Shown here: one piece after another, positions 34,585 to 43,095 of the stretch
Layout: every line of letters starts with the position of its first letter
Numbering within the stretch: the first letter of the stretch is position 1
NCBI RefSeq assembly: GCF_003665095.1
Contig: NZ_RCHV01000002.1
Location: 5,646,501-5,710,500, forward strand
Source: Streptomyces sp. Z26
GTDB taxonomy: Bacteria; Actinomycetota; Actinomycetes; Streptomycetales; Streptomycetaceae
Length of the DNA: 64,000 bases
Direction of reading: 5' to 3'
Notes under the pieces: model-generated
Told to the model about the DNA's origin: nothing
Databases searched by the model: none
Seen by the model: only the letters and a program-made list of their open reading frames with translations
Made by a program: the position numbers and the translations under genes

Positions 34585-35514
34585 ATGGAGTTCCTGCGCC
34601 CCGCCGGCTGGGAGGAAGCGCTCGCCGCCAAGGCCGCGCACCCCTCGGCCGTCCCCATCGCGGGCGGCACCGACGTGATGGTCGAGTTGAACTTCGACCA
34701 CCGGCGGCCCGCGCACCTGCTGGACCTGAACCGGATCGGTGAGCTGTACGACTGGGAGGTCGGCGCGGACCACGTGCGCCTCGGCGCGGCCGTGCCGTAC
34801 TCCGCGATCATCGAGCACCTCGCCGCCGAACTGCCCGGCCTCGCCCTCGCGGCGCACACCGTCGGCTCCCCGCAGATCCGCAACCGCGGCAGCGTCGGCG
34901 GCAACCTCGGTGCCGCCTCGCCCGCCGGTGACGCCCACCCCGCGCTGCTCGCGGCGGGCGCGGAGGTGGAGGCGGAGTCCGTACGGGGGACGCGGCTGAT
35001 CCCGGTCGACGAGTTCTTCACCGGCGTGAAGCGGAACGCGCTCGCGGACGACGAGTTGATCCGCGCGGTGCGCATCGCGCGCGCGGACGGGCCGCAGCAG
35101 TTCTCGAAGGTCGGCACGCGGAACGCGATGGTCATCGCCGTGTGCGCGTTCGGCCTGGCGCTGCACCCGCGTACCCGCACGGTCCGTACGGGCATCGGCT
35201 CCGCCGCGCCCACCCCGGTGCGGGCCCGCGTGGCGGAGGACTTCCTGAACGCGGCGCTGGAGGAGGGCGGCTTCTGGGACAGCGGCCGTACGCTCACGCC
35301 GTCCGTCGCCCGGCAGTTCGCCGAGCTGGCCGCCGGCGCGTGCGACCCGATCGACGACGTGCGCGGCAGCGCGCGCTACCGCCGCCACGCGGTGTCCGTG
35401 ATGGCCCGGCGGACGCTGGGCTGGACCTGGGAGAGCTACCGCGCCGGTACGGGCACGGCCGCCCCCGCGCGCGGTGACGGAGACGACGCAGAAGGAGGTG
35501 CGCGGTGCGCGTGA
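34585..35514 (+). CDS. xdhB: Xanthine dehydrogenase FAD-binding subunit
   Basis: A 309-residue medium subunit of the molybdenum hydroxylase family. It binds FAD at AVPIAGGTDVMVELNF (about 22-37) and at TVGSPQIRNRGSVGGNLGAASPAGDAHPALLA (about 92-123). It passes electrons from the iron-sulfur centres to NAD or another acceptor. The C-terminal CO-dehydrogenase-flavoprotein domain follows. ATG 34585 starts the three-gene operon; the stop overlaps the next GTG start by 10 bases. Xanthine/hypoxanthine specificity is inferred from pucR, AzgA-permease and XdhC neighbours. Confidence 0.88.
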   Translation: MEFLRPAGWEEALAAKAAHPSAVPIAGGTDVMVELNFDHRRPAHLLDLNRIGELYDWEVGADHVRLGAAVPYSAIIEHLAAELPGLALAAHTVGSPQIRNRGSVGGNLGAASPAGDAHPALLAAGAEVEAESVRGTRLIPVDEFFTGVKRNALADDELIRAVRIARADGPQQFSKVGTRNAMVIAVCAFGLALHPRTRTVRTGIGSAAPTPVRARVAEDFLNAALEEGGFWDSGRTLTPSVARQFAELAAGACDPIDDVRGSARYRRHAVSVMARRTLGWTWESYRAGTGTAAPARGDGDDAEGGARCA

Positions 35515-36170
35515 CATTCCGCGTGAACGGACGCCCGTACGAGGCCGACGACGTGTGGGAGGGCGAGTCCCTGCTGTACGTGCTGCGGGAGCGGATGGGC
35601 CTGCCCGGTTCGAAGAACGCGTGCGAGCAGGGCGAGTGCGGCTCCTGCACCGTACGGCTCGACGGCGCGCCCGTCTGCGCCTGCCTCGTCGCGGCGGGTC
35701 AGGTGGAGGGGCGCGAGGTCGTCACCGTGGAGGGGCTGGCGGACTTCGCCCGCGAGCGCACCGCCCGCGCGTGCGGTACCGGCGCGTGCGGCGGGGTGAC
35801 GGAAAGCGAACCGGAGAGCGCCACGACGGGCGGCGGTACGTCCGTGGACGCCGCCCGCCGCTGGGAGGCGCGGCCCGCCGGGCCGGACGCCGGACTGGCG
35901 CCGGTGCAGCGGGCGTTCATCGACGCGGGCGCCGTCCAGTGCGGCTTCTGCACGCCCGGCCTGCTGGTCGCCGCCGACGAACTGATCGAACGGAACCCGC
36001 AGCCCTCGGACGCCGACATCCGCGAGGCGCTCTCCGGCAACCTCTGCCGCTGCACCGGCTACGAGAAGATCCTCGACGCCGTCCGCCTGGCCGCCGCCCG
36101 AGGCGACGCCGAACCCGCCGGGGCCCCCGGCGGCCACGGCACCCCCGGAACCCACGGAACGGGAGCGTGA
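35505..36170 (+). CDS. xdhA: Xanthine dehydrogenase 2Fe-2S subunit
   Basis: A 221-residue small subunit carrying two [2Fe-2S] clusters. The N-terminal plant-ferredoxin-type cluster uses C40, C45, C48 and a Cys in VCAC (58/60). The C-terminal cluster uses CGFCTPG and LCRCTGY. Between them lies an unusual insertion of about 40 residues, rich in Gly, Thr and Glu, making the protein longer than the usual 160-170. It moves electrons from the Mo centre to FAD. GTG 35505 follows GGAGG-like AGAAGGAGG. The stop overlaps the large-subunit start. Confidence 0.88.
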   Translation: MRVTFRVNGRPYEADDVWEGESLLYVLRERMGLPGSKNACEQGECGSCTVRLDGAPVCACLVAAGQVEGREVVTVEGLADFARERTARACGTGACGGVTESEPESATTGGGTSVDAARRWEARPAGPDAGLAPVQRAFIDAGAVQCGFCTPGLLVAADELIERNPQPSDADIREALSGNLCRCTGYEKILDAVRLAAARGDAEPAGAPGGHGTPGTHGTGA

Positions 36171-38587
36171 GCGCCGTGAACGGAGTCACCCGTACGCCCA
36201 CCAGCCTCTCCCAGGGCAGCCGCACCCGCGGCGGCATCGGCGAGTCGACGCTGCGCCCGGACGGCACCCTCAAGGTCACCGGCGAGTTCGCGTACGCCTC
36301 CGACATGTGGCACGAGGACATGGTCTGGGGCCACACCCTCCGCAGCCCGCACGCGCACGCGGAGATCGTCTCCGTCGACACCACCGAGGCGCTGCGGCAG
36401 CCCGGTGTGCACGCCGTGCTGACGTACGACGACCTGCCCGCCGAGGTGCGGCACTACGGCCTGGAGATCCAGGACACCCCCGTCCTCGCCCACGGCCGGG
36501 TCCGGCACCACGGCGAGCCCGTGGCCGTCGTGGCCGCCGACCACCCGGAGACGGCGCGCCGCGCCGCGGCGAAGATCCGCGTCGAGTACGCCGAACTGCC
36601 CGTCGTCCACGACGAGGAGTCCGCGACGGCGCCCGGCGCGCCGCTGCTGCACCCCGGCCGCGACGACCACCACGCCGGGCACGTGCCGCACCCGAACGTC
36701 GTGCACCGCCAGCCCATCGTCCGGGGCGACGCGGCGGCGGCCGCCGCGCGCGCGGACGTGGTGGTGACCGGCGAGTACGAGGTCGGGATGCAGGACCAGG
36801 CGTTCCTCGGCCCGGAGTCCGGCCTCGCGGTGCCCGCGGAGGACGGCGGCGTCGACCTGTACGTGGCCACGCAGTGGCTCCACGCCGACCTGCGGCAGAT
36901 CGCGCCCGTCCTGGGGCTGCCCGAGGACAAGGTGCGGATGACGCTGTCCGGGGTGGGCGGCGCGTTCGGCGGGCGCGAGGACCTGTCGATGCAGATCCAC
37001 GCGTGCCTGCTGGCGCTGCGCACCGGGCGGCCGGTGAAGATGGTCTACAACCGCTTCGAGTCGTTCTTCGGGCACGTGCACCGGCACCCGGCGAAGCTCC
37101 GGTACGAGCACGGCGCGACCCGCGACGGCCGCCTCACGCACATGCGGTGCCGCATCGTGCTGGACGGCGGCGCGTACGCCTCGTCCTCGCCCGCCGTCGT
37201 CGGCAACGCCTCGTCGTTGGCGGTCGGGCCGTACGTCGTCGACGACGTCGAGATCGAGGCCGTCGCGCTCTACACCAACAACCCCCCGTGCGGCGCCATG
37301 CGCGGCTTCGGCGCCGTACAGGCGTGCTTCGCGTACGAGGCGCAGATGGACCGGCTCGCGGCCGAACTCGGCCTGGACCCGGTCGAGTTCCGGCAGCGGA
37401 ACGCCATGTCGCAGGGCAGCGTGCTGCCGACGGGCCAGGAGGTCGACTCCCCGGCGCCCGTCGCCGAGATCCTGCGCCGCGTCAAGGCCATGCCGCTGCC
37501 GCCCGCCCGCCAGTGGGAGACCGCGGGCGGCGACGGCACCGCCGCGGACGTACGGGCGCTGCCCGGCGGCCTGTCCAACACCACGCACGGCGAGGGCGTC
37601 GTACGGGGTGTGGGCTACGCGGTCGGCATCAAGAACGTCGGTTTCTCCGAGGGCTTCGACGACTACTCCACCGCCCGCGTCCGCCTGGAGGTCGTGGCCG
37701 GGGAGCCGGTCGCCACCGTGCACACCGCGATGGCCGAGGTCGGGCAGGGCGGCATCACCGTGCACGCGCAGATCGCCCGTACGGAGCTGGGCGTCACCCA
37801 GGTCAGCATCCTGCCCGCCGACACCCGTGTCGGCTCGGCCGGTTCGACGTCGGCGTCGCGTCAGACGTACGTCACCGGCGGCGCCGTGAAGCACGCCTGC
37901 GCGGCCGTGCGCGAACAGGTCCTGCGGCTCGGCCGGGAGCGCTTCGGCGCCCACCACCCGGCGTGGGCCACCGCCGAACTCCTGCTGGAGGGCGGCAAGG
38001 TGGTCACCGACGGCGGCGAGGTGCTGGCGTCCCTCGCGGACGTCGTGGAGGGCGAGACGCTGGAGGCCGACCTGGAGTGGCGGCACCGGCCCACCGAACC
38101 GTTCGACCTGCGTACGGGGCAGGGGCGCGGGCACGTGCAGTACAGCTTCGCCGCGCACCGCGCCGTCGTCGAGGTCGACACCGAACTCGGTCTGGTCAAG
38201 GTCGTGGAGCTGGCCTGCGCCCAGGACGTCGGCAAGGCGCTCAACCCGCAGTCCGTCGTCGGCCAGATCCAGGGCGGTACGACGCAGGGCCTGGGCCTCG
38301 CCGTCATGGAGGAGATCGTCGTGGACCCGGCGGCGAAGGTGCGCAACCCGTCCTTCACCGACTACCTGATCCCCACCATCCTCGACACGCCGACCATCCC
38401 CGTCGACGTGCTCGAACTGGCCGACGAGCACGCCCCGTACGGCCTGCGCGGTGCCGGGGAGGCGCCCACGCTGTCCTCCACCCCGGCGGTCGTGGCCGCG
38501 ATCCGGCAGGCCACGGGGCTGGCGCTGCGCCGGGTGCCCGTACGGCCGGAGCACCTCACGGTCGACCCGCCGCAGGGGCAGCCGTAG
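36167..38587 (+). CDS. xdhC-operon large subunit: Xanthine dehydrogenase molybdopterin-binding subunit
   Basis: An 806-residue large subunit that oxidises hypoxanthine/xanthine at a Mo-pterin centre. Landmarks are GESTLRPDGTLKVTGEFAYASDM, DQAFLGPESGLA, GVGGAFGGREDLSMQIHACLLA (pterin contact), NNPPCGAMRGFGAVQACFA (active-site Arg region), VGQGGITVHAQIARTELGV, SASRQTYVTGGAV and the C-terminal RGAGEAPTLSSTPAVVAAI with the catalytic Glu. GTG 36167 overlaps the upstream stop; GTG 36176, ten bases after GGGAG, is an equally plausible start. No partner operon gene follows for 154 bp. Confidence 0.9.
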   Translation: MSAVNGVTRTPTSLSQGSRTRGGIGESTLRPDGTLKVTGEFAYASDMWHEDMVWGHTLRSPHAHAEIVSVDTTEALRQPGVHAVLTYDDLPAEVRHYGLEIQDTPVLAHGRVRHHGEPVAVVAADHPETARRAAAKIRVEYAELPVVHDEESATAPGAPLLHPGRDDHHAGHVPHPNVVHRQPIVRGDAAAAAARADVVVTGEYEVGMQDQAFLGPESGLAVPAEDGGVDLYVATQWLHADLRQIAPVLGLPEDKVRMTLSGVGGAFGGREDLSMQIHACLLALRTGRPVKMVYNRFESFFGHVHRHPAKLRYEHGATRDGRLTHMRCRIVLDGGAYASSSPAVVGNASSLAVGPYVVDDVEIEAVALYTNNPPCGAMRGFGAVQACFAYEAQMDRLAAELGLDPVEFRQRNAMSQGSVLPTGQEVDSPAPVAEILRRVKAMPLPPARQWETAGGDGTAADVRALPGGLSNTTHGEGVVRGVGYAVGIKNVGFSEGFDDYSTARVRLEVVAGEPVATVHTAMAEVGQGGITVHAQIARTELGVTQVSILPADTRVGSAGSTSASRQTYVTGGAVKHACAAVREQVLRLGRERFGAHHPAWATAELLLEGGKVVTDGGEVLASLADVVEGETLEADLEWRHRPTEPFDLRTGQGRGHVQYSFAAHRAVVEVDTELGLVKVVELACAQDVGKALNPQSVVGQIQGGTTQGLGLAVMEEIVVDPAAKVRNPSFTDYLIPTILDTPTIPVDVLELADEHAPYGLRGAGEAPTLSSTPAVVAAIRQATGLALRRVPVRPEHLTVDPPQGQP

Positions 38588-38741
38588 GCACGGTCCGCAC
38601 CACCCCGCACCACCCACAGGACCGACTCCCTCCGGGGAGCGGTCACCGCGTCTCGGGCCGTCCCCCGGGTCGTGCGTATCCCACGCCCCGCGCACGCAGC
38701 GTGCGCGCGGGTGCCCCCGTGAACCTTTGGGAGAGGCACAC

Positions 38742-40253
38742 ATGACCCAGTCGCACACCGGACAGGACCGGGGCCGGGAACGAGGACGGGACCGGGCCCG
38801 CGACCCGGAGCCGGACCCGGGGCGGGGAGGGCCGCCCGCCGGGCGGTCCCGGCTCGACCGGTGCTTCCGGATCACCGCCCGGGGCAGCACCGTCGCGCGG
38901 GAGGTGCGCGGCGGCGTCACCACCTTCATGGCGATGTGCTACATCCTGCTGCTCAACCCGGTGATCCTGTCCGTGCCCGACGCCACCGGCGCCCAGCTCG
39001 ACGCGGGCCAGCTGACGACGGCCACGGCGTTCGCCGCCGCCGTCACCACCCTCGCCATGGGCGTCCTCGGCAACGTGCCGCTCGCCCTCGCCGCCGGGCT
39101 GAGCGTCTCCGCCGTCGTCGCGTTCCAGGTCGCGCCCGAGATGACCTGGGCCAACGCGATGGCCATGTGCGTCGTCTACGGCGGCGTGATCATCCTGCTC
39201 GTCGCCACCGGCATGCGGGAACTGATCATGAACGCCATCCCGCTGGCCCTGAAGCACGCCATCACCATGGGCATCGGCCTGTTCGTGTGCCTCATCGGAC
39301 TCGTCCAGGCGGGCTTCGTGACCAGCATGGACGGGCCCGGCGGCGTCGCGGGCGAGAAGCCCGTGCAGCTCGGCGTGCACGACCAGCTGACCGGCTGGCC
39401 CGTCCTCTGCTTCGCCGTCACCGTGCTGCTGATCTTCCTGCTCCAGGTGCGCCGGGTGCCCGGCGCCATCCTCGTCGGGATCGTCGGCGGCACCGTACTG
39501 GCCGCCGCCGTGCACCAACTCACCGGCATGACGCGGAAGGACTGGGGCGGCCTCAACGCGCCCGAGATCTCCGGCTCCCTGGTCAGCGCCCCCGACTTCG
39601 GCCTGTTCGGCGACGTGTCCTTCCGGGGCATGGCGGACGTCGGCGGCGTCACCGTCGCCGTGATCGTCTTCACCCTCGTCCTGGCCGGGTTCTTCGACGC
39701 CATGGGCACGATCATCGGCATCGGCCAGCAGGCCGACCTCGTCGACTCCGACGGCCGCATGCCCGGCCTCAGCCGGGCCCTCGCGATCGACGGCGCGGGC
39801 GGTGTCCTCGGCGGCGTCGCGGGCGCGTCCGGGCAGACCGTCTTCGTGGAGTCGACCGCGGGCGTCGGGGACGGCGCCCGTACGGGCCTCGCCAGCGTCG
39901 TCACCGGACTGGGCTTCACGCTGTGCCTGTTCTTCACCCCGCTGGCGCAGGTCATCCCCACCCAGGTCGCCGCCGCCGCGCTGGTCGTCATCGGGTCGAT
40001 GATGATGAGCAACGCGCGGCACATCGACTGGAACGACCCCGCCACCTCGATCCCCGTCTTCCTGACGACGGTGCTGATGCCGTTCACGTACTCCATCACC
40101 GCGGGCATCGCCGCCGGGGTGATCGCGTACGTGGCGATCAAGGCCGTCGAGGGCAGGTGGCGCGAACCGGGCTGGCTGATGTGGCTGCTCGCGGTCGTGT
40201 TCCTCGTGTACTTCTCGCTCGGCCCCATCGAGGGCTGGCTGGGCGTGCGCTGA
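38742..40253 (+). CDS. AzgA-type purine (adenine/guanine/hypoxanthine) permease
   Basis: A 503-residue transporter with 12-14 helices of the NCS2/AzgA branch. Signature parts are EVRGGVTTFMAMCYILLLNPVIL, GLSVSAVVAFQVAPEMTWANAMAMCVVYG, AIPLALKHAITMGIGLFVCLIGLVQAG, LAGFFDAMGTIIGIGQQADLVD and GVAGASGQTVFVESTAGVGDGARTGLASVVTG. It would import purine bases with protons to feed the xanthine dehydrogenase. The first 40 residues are charged and disordered. ATG 38742 follows GGGAGAGG. It lies between the dehydrogenase genes and xdhC and probably shares their control. Confidence 0.9.
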   Translation: MTQSHTGQDRGRERGRDRARDPEPDPGRGGPPAGRSRLDRCFRITARGSTVAREVRGGVTTFMAMCYILLLNPVILSVPDATGAQLDAGQLTTATAFAAAVTTLAMGVLGNVPLALAAGLSVSAVVAFQVAPEMTWANAMAMCVVYGGVIILLVATGMRELIMNAIPLALKHAITMGIGLFVCLIGLVQAGFVTSMDGPGGVAGEKPVQLGVHDQLTGWPVLCFAVTVLLIFLLQVRRVPGAILVGIVGGTVLAAAVHQLTGMTRKDWGGLNAPEISGSLVSAPDFGLFGDVSFRGMADVGGVTVAVIVFTLVLAGFFDAMGTIIGIGQQADLVDSDGRMPGLSRALAIDGAGGVLGGVAGASGQTVFVESTAGVGDGARTGLASVVTGLGFTLCLFFTPLAQVIPTQVAAAALVVIGSMMMSNARHIDWNDPATSIPVFLTTVLMPFTYSITAGIAAGVIAYVAIKAVEGRWREPGWLMWLLAVVFLVYFSLGPIEGWLGVR

Positions 40254-40315
40254 CCGGGGCAGGCGACCCGTACGGACCCGTACGGCCCGCGCGACGGATG
40301 GAAGGAGCGGAGCGG

Positions 40316-41488
40316 ATGTTGGACGTGGCGGCGGAACTGGACCGCTGGTGCCGCGAGGGCCGGGACTTCGCGGTGGCCACCGTCGTGGCGGTCGGCGGCA
40401 GCGCGCCGCGGTTGCCGGGCGCCGCGCTGGCCGTGGACGCCGCCGGGACGGTGGTGGGCAGCGTCTCCGGGGGCTGCGTGGAGGGCGCGGTGTACGAGCT
40501 GTGCCGGGACGCGCTGCGCGACGGGCGGCCCGTACGGGAGCGCTACGGGTTCGCGGCGCCCGACGGTGGCCGAGGCGACGCCGACGATCCGTTCGCGGTG
40601 GGCCTGACCTGCGGCGGCACCCTCGACGTCCTGGTCGTGCCGGTCGCCGCGGACGCCCCCTGGCGCGCGGTCGTGGCGGACGCGGTGTCCGCCGCGGCCG
40701 ACGGCGGTCCCGTCGCCCTCGCCCGCGTCGTCTCCGGCCCCGACGCGCTGCTCGGCCGGGCCCTGCGGGTCCGCCCGGACGGCACGTACGCGGGTGGGCT
40801 CGGTGCCGCCGGGGCGCTGGACCGGGTGGCCGCCGCCGAGGCGGCCGCGCTGCTCGCGGCGGGCCGTACGGGCACGGTGCGCGTCGGCGCGGACGGCGGC
40901 CGGTGCGGCGAACCGGTGACGCTCTTCGTGGAGTCGTGCGCGCCGCCGCCGCGGATGCTGGTGTTCGGCGCCGTGGACTTCGCGGCGGCGCTCACGCGCG
41001 CCGCGCGCTTCGTGGGCTACCGGGTGACGGTGTGCGACGCGCGGCCGGTGTTCGCGACTGCCGCGCGGTTCCCGGACGCGGACGAGGTCGTCGTCGACTG
41101 GCCGCACCGCCACCTGGACGCCACCGAGGTGGACGCCCGCACCGTGGTGTGCGTGCTGACGCACGACGCGAAGTTCGACGTGCCGCTGCTGGAACGGGCG
41201 TTGCGGCTGCCCGTCGCGTACGTCGGCGCGATGGGGTCCCGCCGTACGCACGACGACCGGCTGGCCCGGCTGCGCCGAGCGGGCCTGACGGAACGGGAGT
41301 TGGCGCGGCTGCGCTCACCGATCGGGCTGGACCTGGGCGCGCGTACGCCGGAGGAGACGGCGCTGTCCATCGTGGCGGAGGTCGTGGCCGACCGGCACGG
41401 CGGCACGGGCGTCCCGCTCACCGGGGCGCGTGCGCCGATCCACCGCGACCCGGGGGAGGCGGGCGTACGTACCGGCTCGTACGCCTGA
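40316..41488 (+). CDS. xdhC: XdhC-family xanthine dehydrogenase maturation protein
   Basis: A 390-residue protein of the XdhC/CoxI family, which binds molybdenum cofactor, promotes its sulfuration and inserts it into xanthine dehydrogenase. The N-terminal XdhC domain contains VATVVAVGGSAPRLPGAALAV, SVSGGCVEGAVYE and LTCGGTLDVLV with the conserved Cys. The C-terminal Rossmann domain has RMLVFGAVDFAAALTRAARFVGYRVTVCDAR, VVCVLTHDAKFDVPLL and YVGAMGSRRTHDDR. I start at ATG 40316 (GAAGGAG at 8 bases) rather than ATG 40298, which lies on that ribosome site. It ends before a strong terminator. Confidence 0.92.
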   Translation: MLDVAAELDRWCREGRDFAVATVVAVGGSAPRLPGAALAVDAAGTVVGSVSGGCVEGAVYELCRDALRDGRPVRERYGFAAPDGGRGDADDPFAVGLTCGGTLDVLVVPVAADAPWRAVVADAVSAAADGGPVALARVVSGPDALLGRALRVRPDGTYAGGLGAAGALDRVAAAEAAALLAAGRTGTVRVGADGGRCGEPVTLFVESCAPPPRMLVFGAVDFAAALTRAARFVGYRVTVCDARPVFATAARFPDADEVVVDWPHRHLDATEVDARTVVCVLTHDAKFDVPLLERALRLPVAYVGAMGSRRTHDDRLARLRRAGLTERELARLRSPIGLDLGARTPEETALSIVAEVVADRHGGTGVPLTGARAPIHRDPGEAGVRTGSYA

Positions 41489-41521
41489 CCCGCCGGGGCG
41501 CGCGGCGCGGCCCCGGACACA

Positions 41522-41558
41522 CGGACTGCCCGCCACCGGGGGTGCGACGGGCAGTCCG
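41522..41558. terminator. Bidirectional terminator after xdhC
   Basis: A perfect 11-bp stem, CGGACTGCCCG with CGGGCAGTCCG, and a 15-base loop sit midway between the convergent xdhC and LysM-transglycosylase stops. Confidence 0.75.
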
Positions 41559-41585
41559 CGGGTGGCCGCCGGGGGAGCGGCCGAC

Positions 41586-42359
41586 TCAGTACGGGCCGTC
41601 GACGTTGTCGATCGAACCGTACGTCTGCGCCGCGTAGTTGCACGCGGCGACGATGTTCGCGACGGGGTCGCGCTGGTCGAAGGCCGTGCCGGCCACGTGG
41701 TACGCGTCGAAGGTCGGCTTGATGATCTGGAGCAGGCCGATGGAGGGCGTGCCGTTCCGCGCGTTGGAGTCCCAGTTGTTGGTGGCGTCGGGGTCGCCGC
41801 CGGACTCGCGCAGGATGTTGCGGTGGATGCCCTCGTAGCTGCCGGGGATGCCCTCCCGGGCCATCACTTCGAGGGCCTCGTCGATCCAGCCGTCCAGGTC
41901 GGTCGACTGCGTGCGCCGTACGCCGTCGGCGCCGGTGCCCGGGTCCGTGGCGCCGGCCCGGTCGGCGGACGCCGTGGCGCCGCCGGTGGCGAGGGTGAGG
42001 CGCTGGCCGGGCACGATCGTGTGCGGGTCGGCGCCGATGGTGTCGCGGTTCGCCGCGTAGACGGCGGACCAGCCGCCCTCGACGTCGTTCCGGTCGGCGA
42101 TCAGGTGCAGGGTGTCGCCGTCGACGACGGTGTACGCGTCCCGCGCCTCGGAGCGGGCCGGGGCGTGGGCGGGGGCCTGCGCCGAACTCCGCTCGGACGC
42201 CTGGGTCTTGGCGGCGGAATGCGCGGGGGCGGCGTGTGCGGTGCCCGTGAGAACGGGCGCGGCGATTCCCGCGCCACCCGCGGCGATCACGAGGGAGATC
42301 CGGGAGACGTGCCGGGAACGGGATGGGGTGCGCGGTCGTCGATGGCGGCCACGAGACAT
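41586..42359 (-). CDS. Secreted LysM and transglycosylase-like (SLT/Rpf-type) cell-wall protein
   Basis: A 257-residue exported cell-wall protein. The signal peptide (ISLVIAAGGAGIAAPVLTG) is followed by ATAHA-AP cleavage near residue 44, one LysM peptidoglycan-binding domain (AYTVVDGDTLHLIADRND to PGQRLTLA, about 74-122) and a C-terminal soluble lytic transglycosylase-like domain with catalytic Glu in ILRESGGDPDATN and SIGLLQIIKPTF. Such enzymes cleave glycan strands during spore germination and growth, as Streptomyces Rpf proteins do. The long leader carries a c-di-AMP riboswitch, the known control for this family. ATG 42359 is preceded by AGGAGAGG at about 8 bases. Confidence 0.88.
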   Translation of the reverse strand: MSRGRHRRPRTPSRSRHVSRISLVIAAGGAGIAAPVLTGTAHAAPAHSAAKTQASERSSAQAPAHAPARSEARDAYTVVDGDTLHLIADRNDVEGGWSAVYAANRDTIGADPHTIVPGQRLTLATGGATASADRAGATDPGTGADGVRRTQSTDLDGWIDEALEVMAREGIPGSYEGIHRNILRESGGDPDATNNWDSNARNGTPSIGLLQIIKPTFDAYHVAGTAFDQRDPVANIVAACNYAAQTYGSIDNVDGPY

Positions 42360-42454
42360 AGCGGTGTCCTCTCCTGGCGCCTGCGAGGTGAGCTGTCGGA
42401 TTCGGGCTGGAGTTGCCCGGCCATTCCTCCGTCGTCCCCTTTGCATGGGTGACG

Positions 42455-42640
42455 AGAAGAGGCATGGCTTCACCCCAAGCCGGACCGTGTCGCCGCGGCC
42501 CGGCACGTACCTGGTTCCCCCGCTCCTGCCGGATGAGTGGTGCGAACTGCCCTCGCCGGGCGGCAGGATTCGGCGCCCCGGTCCAGGGCTCCCACCGTTC
42601 ACGGGGGCGGGAGCGAGGGTTACACAAGCACATCGGTCGC
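42455..42640 (-). promoter_or_regulatory. c-di-AMP riboswitch (ydaO-yuaA class)
   Basis: On the minus strand the leader contains the class hallmarks in order: GGCGCCGAATCCTGCCG (42577-42561), GGGGGAACCAGGT (42521-42509) and TTGGGGTGAAGCC (42477-42465), joined by GC-rich helices. In Streptomyces this riboswitch precedes rpf-like cell-wall hydrolase genes and shuts expression off when c-di-AMP is high. It lies about 100 nt before the start codon. Boundaries are approximate. Confidence 0.85.
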
Positions 42641-43095
42641 ACCCCGACAAGCTTTCGGATTCCGGCTTCCCCGGCTTTCGCGAGGCTTTTCTCCGGGCGC
42701 GTCGACGCTGCGCGTCGGATCTCTCTCCGAGCGTGAGAAAGGCGAATACGGGCGCGGCGTGAATCCACCCCGGAAAACGGTGACTTGGTGATTCCTCGAC
42801 AAGGCGCGGACGGCGGGGGAAGACCGATCCCGCTGCCGGTGTGACTCCGGACACAGGCGTTCCGGGAAAGCGGGCGCGTCCGCTTATGGGCGAGAATTCC
42901 CCGCATCAACGGATGGGACACGGAATCGCCCTGCGGGAATGTCGGCACATGTCACCCGATTCCGCCCGATGGGCGGACCGTGCGCGACGGGCTTCCGCGT
43001 CGACCCCACCCGTGGAGGACGCGACGCAGCCCCGCGCGGTTGCGCGTGGACGGCCTCCGTGGCGGCGCCCGGCCGCGTACGGGCCGGTCCGGGAC
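42641..43095. other. Promoter side of the LysM gene leader and 3' flank of the EEP gene
   Basis: About 455 bp with lower GC than its neighbours and no credible gene. A minus-strand TTGTCG near 42653-42648 followed by TTGTGT/TGTAAC may be the promoter feeding the riboswitch leader. The inverted repeat TCCGCCC-GAT-GGGCGGA (42961-42977) could end the EEP transcript. Confidence 0.4.
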
